64,000 bases of DNA from Halictus rubicundus (Eukaryota; Arthropoda; Insecta; Hymenoptera; Halictidae): contig NC_135152.1 of the NCBI RefSeq assembly GCF_050948215.1, positions 10,326,310 to 10,390,309 of the forward strand, given 5' to 3'. The notes under the pieces are model-generated. The model was not told the DNA's origin and ran no database searches. It saw nothing but the letters and a program-made list of their open reading frames with translations. The translations under genes and the position numbers were made by a program. Positions 61,790 through 64,000 of this stretch are shown one piece after another; position 1 is the first letter of the stretch; each line of letters begins with the position of its first letter.

Positions 61790-61945
61790 AATCTTTATGC
61801 AAATTGAAAATGTTCTGAGTCTATTGTAAGAAGCAGAAGCTCAATGAAAATGTATTTCCCCCTTTTAATAATTTGATTAATTTAGAAATATCTTAACCGT
61901 CTTGTGTTTCGTGTAAATGCATAAAGTCCGCAGGCTACTCATCGC
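61790..61945. repeat. Degenerate copy of the ATCCGCAGTCTA dispersed repeat
   Basis: Contains CCCTTTTAATAATTTGATTA and ATGCATAAAGTCCGCAGGCT, in the same order and spacing class as the other copies. Confidence 0.5.
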
Positions 61946-64000
61946 AAAGATAACAACACATCATTTTACTAAAAATATTGCTAAAAACCTTATTGGCTTT
62001 GTCTCTTTGAACAGAAAAACATTCTTGTCCGAATATTCCAACGAAAACTGGAGACTACAACGGAGCTTTGTATGTACATAGAAACGGGGCGTAACAATTT
62101 GATCAATCTTTTGAACAGTTTAGGCATGTGTTGAATACGGAAACACGGATGGAAAAAATGTAAACACGCTGAGCACTCGACCTAGTTGTCGATTGTCGTC
62201 GGGTCCTCGCGTAGTTTTGACAAATTCGCAAGGGTGTCAGCGTAGCACGGGACGACAATGTCCCGACGCAGATGTGCAACGCCTATTAACAAGCAATTAC
62301 ACCGATCCCGTTACATTAATTATCCGCAATGAAAGGGCCGTCGTTTGTCCGGAAGAATAGACAGCTCTTTGTCCGCGATTCGCTCGATTGAACGATTAAG
62401 GTCCCGGTGTTCTTCGCGCCAGTCGCAATAAACAGTCCGCGCTTCCGTTTCAACCCCCCGCCCCCCTCGGTTCGCATAATTCGGTAATTAAAAGCGAACG
62501 AGGACGAATCCGAGGACGAATCCGAGGCCGGGCCCGCATCGGATCTCGCGAATTAGCATAACCAGCTTTTCGCGCGGGCCAGGTAACGCTCACGAAACAG
62601 AGACAAGATACCTAATGTCGCGGAAACTTTTTATTGCCGATGTAAAGAACCGGATGATGCTCGTAATGTCGCCTCGCCCGGAGACAAGCTGCCGTGCTTT
62701 CTATACTCGCTGGTTCCCCGAGATCGCCATAACTTTTGTGCCGTTCCTGTTCACGATTATTCCGGGAAAATTTGTTAGACTCGCCTTAGACTTGCTGGGA
62801 AATTAATTTCTTCTTGAATTTATTTGACAATTTCCAAACGATCAAAATATGTATATTCTACCCTCGGAAATGATCTCCCTCAGCTTCTATTTTGCAAGTA
62901 ATAAATGAATCACTCCAAGGGGGGACGGGAGGGGGATAAAAGATTGGAATTTAAAATAAAGTTGCAATTGATTCCACGAATTAATTTGCACAGCTAATCA
63001 ACGGGAATCCGGTTGTCCATAGTAACTATTGATCTGCCTCAGTCACGCGGCCGTACTTATCGGTGACAGTGATTTGGTCGATAGTATGGTGTACGATCGG
63101 CGAAAGGGGCCCACTTACATCAATCCAGAATGTAATCGTTGGCAGATTAAACGCAGACAGCGGTTCTTACTTGCATACATCTCGGCCATACACTTGGTGG
63201 CACGCGACCAATCCATAGAAATCCTTTATAGACCTGGCGTGCGGGTGACGTTTCTGGACGAGTGTTTCTGACTGCCATGCGACATACATACGCGAAGATA
63301 GATAGCAACTATAATACCGTACGTTTGACCTTCCCATGAAACATCTCGTCCGTGGGGTCCTTCAAGATACTCCAAGGGGCAGTCCGATCGGACCATTATC
63401 AGCGGATGTTACTTGTAATCCGTTGCAGATGATTCTTCCGATCGTGCGGTTCGAAATGGCCGGCAATTCACGAACAGAAACGTCCCGGGACGAACGAGGA
63501 TAGAAAATGGCCAGTTTCTGGGTCTCCTGCGGAACGAACACTTCCATAAGATATTATTTCGATGGCTTTTTGATCGCGCTCCTTCGATGTTTCATAACGT
63601 TCGGACAGCTGCTTAAGTCTTTCAACGGTTACCATTTTCATTACATTATTCTCGTAAAAAAGTTCAATAATTTCCAAAATCCAAATTTATTTCTACGTTT
63701 GATGATTGAATAGTTGACCGTCGCAATTACTGTCCAGCTGTTTTCCAAAAACGATAAATATAAGGAAAAGAATGGCACCATCAATTTTTCTATGGAATTC
63801 TATATTTTCTTTATAGAACATATAGCCAAGACGAATTTATTTGTTCACCCCCTTGATTTTATTAATATTTGCGGGACCTTCTCGTAAGAAGTACAATGGA
63901 AATTGTACATGTATTTCACTACTGTATAGGTCACGCGTTCGAAGCGTATAATTTTATAGAAAGTTTAAGACTGAAAAATGTGTTAGCACTAAATGAAAGA

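Larger units (their letters stand above)
58141..64000. other. Non-coding mosaic region to the window end
   Basis: CpG-rich patches at 58250-58900, 59690-60180, 61000-61250 and 62200-62700 alternate with AT-rich DNA. It contains TTAA-CCC repeats (60569, 61489), a C-rich run near 62455-62470 and another dispersed-repeat copy near 61790-61945. A 147-codon open frame on the minus strand (61191-60751) has no recognisable domain. No gene is supported. Confidence 0.45.

Noticed and set aside
1..64000. tRNA genes, rRNA genes and CRISPR arrays
   Set aside because: Searched by eye for the T-arm motif GGTTCGAATCC and for regularly spaced direct repeats. The only close T-arm match (11090-11100) is inside a TMEM59 exon, and no spaced repeat array exists.

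Overview
The window is nuclear DNA of an insect. The coding genes are intron-rich with short AT-rich introns (mostly 60-400 nt, GT...AG), and AT-rich gene space alternates with CpG-rich islands. This compositional mosaic and the protein similarities fit a hymenopteran, probably a bee. The order-level call is inference from composition and gene style, not from a database match.

The first 39.7 kb is compact gene space with ten protein genes, nine complete. In order they are: the 3' end of a basic, serine-rich protein with a terminal KEN motif (+, 1-1445); a winged-helix/double-PHD/SAM chromatin protein (+, 4734-7053); a TMEM59-like membrane protein (-, 9449-11395); cystathionine gamma-lyase (+, 12662-14435); an SLC35E2-like transporter (-, 15308-16873); prenylcysteine oxidase (-, 17641-19884); the ribosome-biogenesis factor BRX1 (+, 20888-22214); a choline-transporter-like SLC44 protein (-, 24044-27416); the E3 ligase Hakai/CBLL1 (+, 28287-30613); TMEM115 (-, 33268-34719); and an unusual two-LIM-domain protein (+, 35508-39684). 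Including the partial gene this makes eleven. All exon joins were done by hand. Each complete gene gives one uninterrupted frame with matching intron phases. Many neighbours are divergent pairs sharing 0.8-1.3 kb 5' regions (TMEM59/CSE, PCYOX1/BRX1, SLC44/Hakai, TMEM115/LIM), separated by convergent 3' ends.

The most unusual locus is the LIM gene. It has a CRP/muscle-LIM-type first and second LIM domain, but they are separated by about 580 residues of linker that becomes extremely Cys/Pro/Gly-rich. The linker contains the exact consensus of a 2A ribosome-skipping motif (D-I-E-K-N-P-G-P), placed so that skipping would separate LIM1 from the Cys-rich/LIM2 half.

The gene space also carries several small non-autonomous inverted-repeat elements with TA duplications (Tc1/mariner-type MITEs): two inside Hakai intron 1, one just 13 bp behind the BRX1 stop codon, and one family present as a full copy at 46.7 kb and a truncated copy at 20.5 kb.

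From about 39.7 kb to the end (24 kb) I find no convincing protein-coding gene. The stretch is a mosaic of CpG-rich and AT-rich non-coding DNA with a full MITE, a duplicated non-coding block (48.1 and 51.2 kb), several degenerate copies of a dispersed repeat, G-rich tracts and scattered TATA-like sites. It could be a large intron, the regulatory flank of a gene outside the window, or a gene desert.
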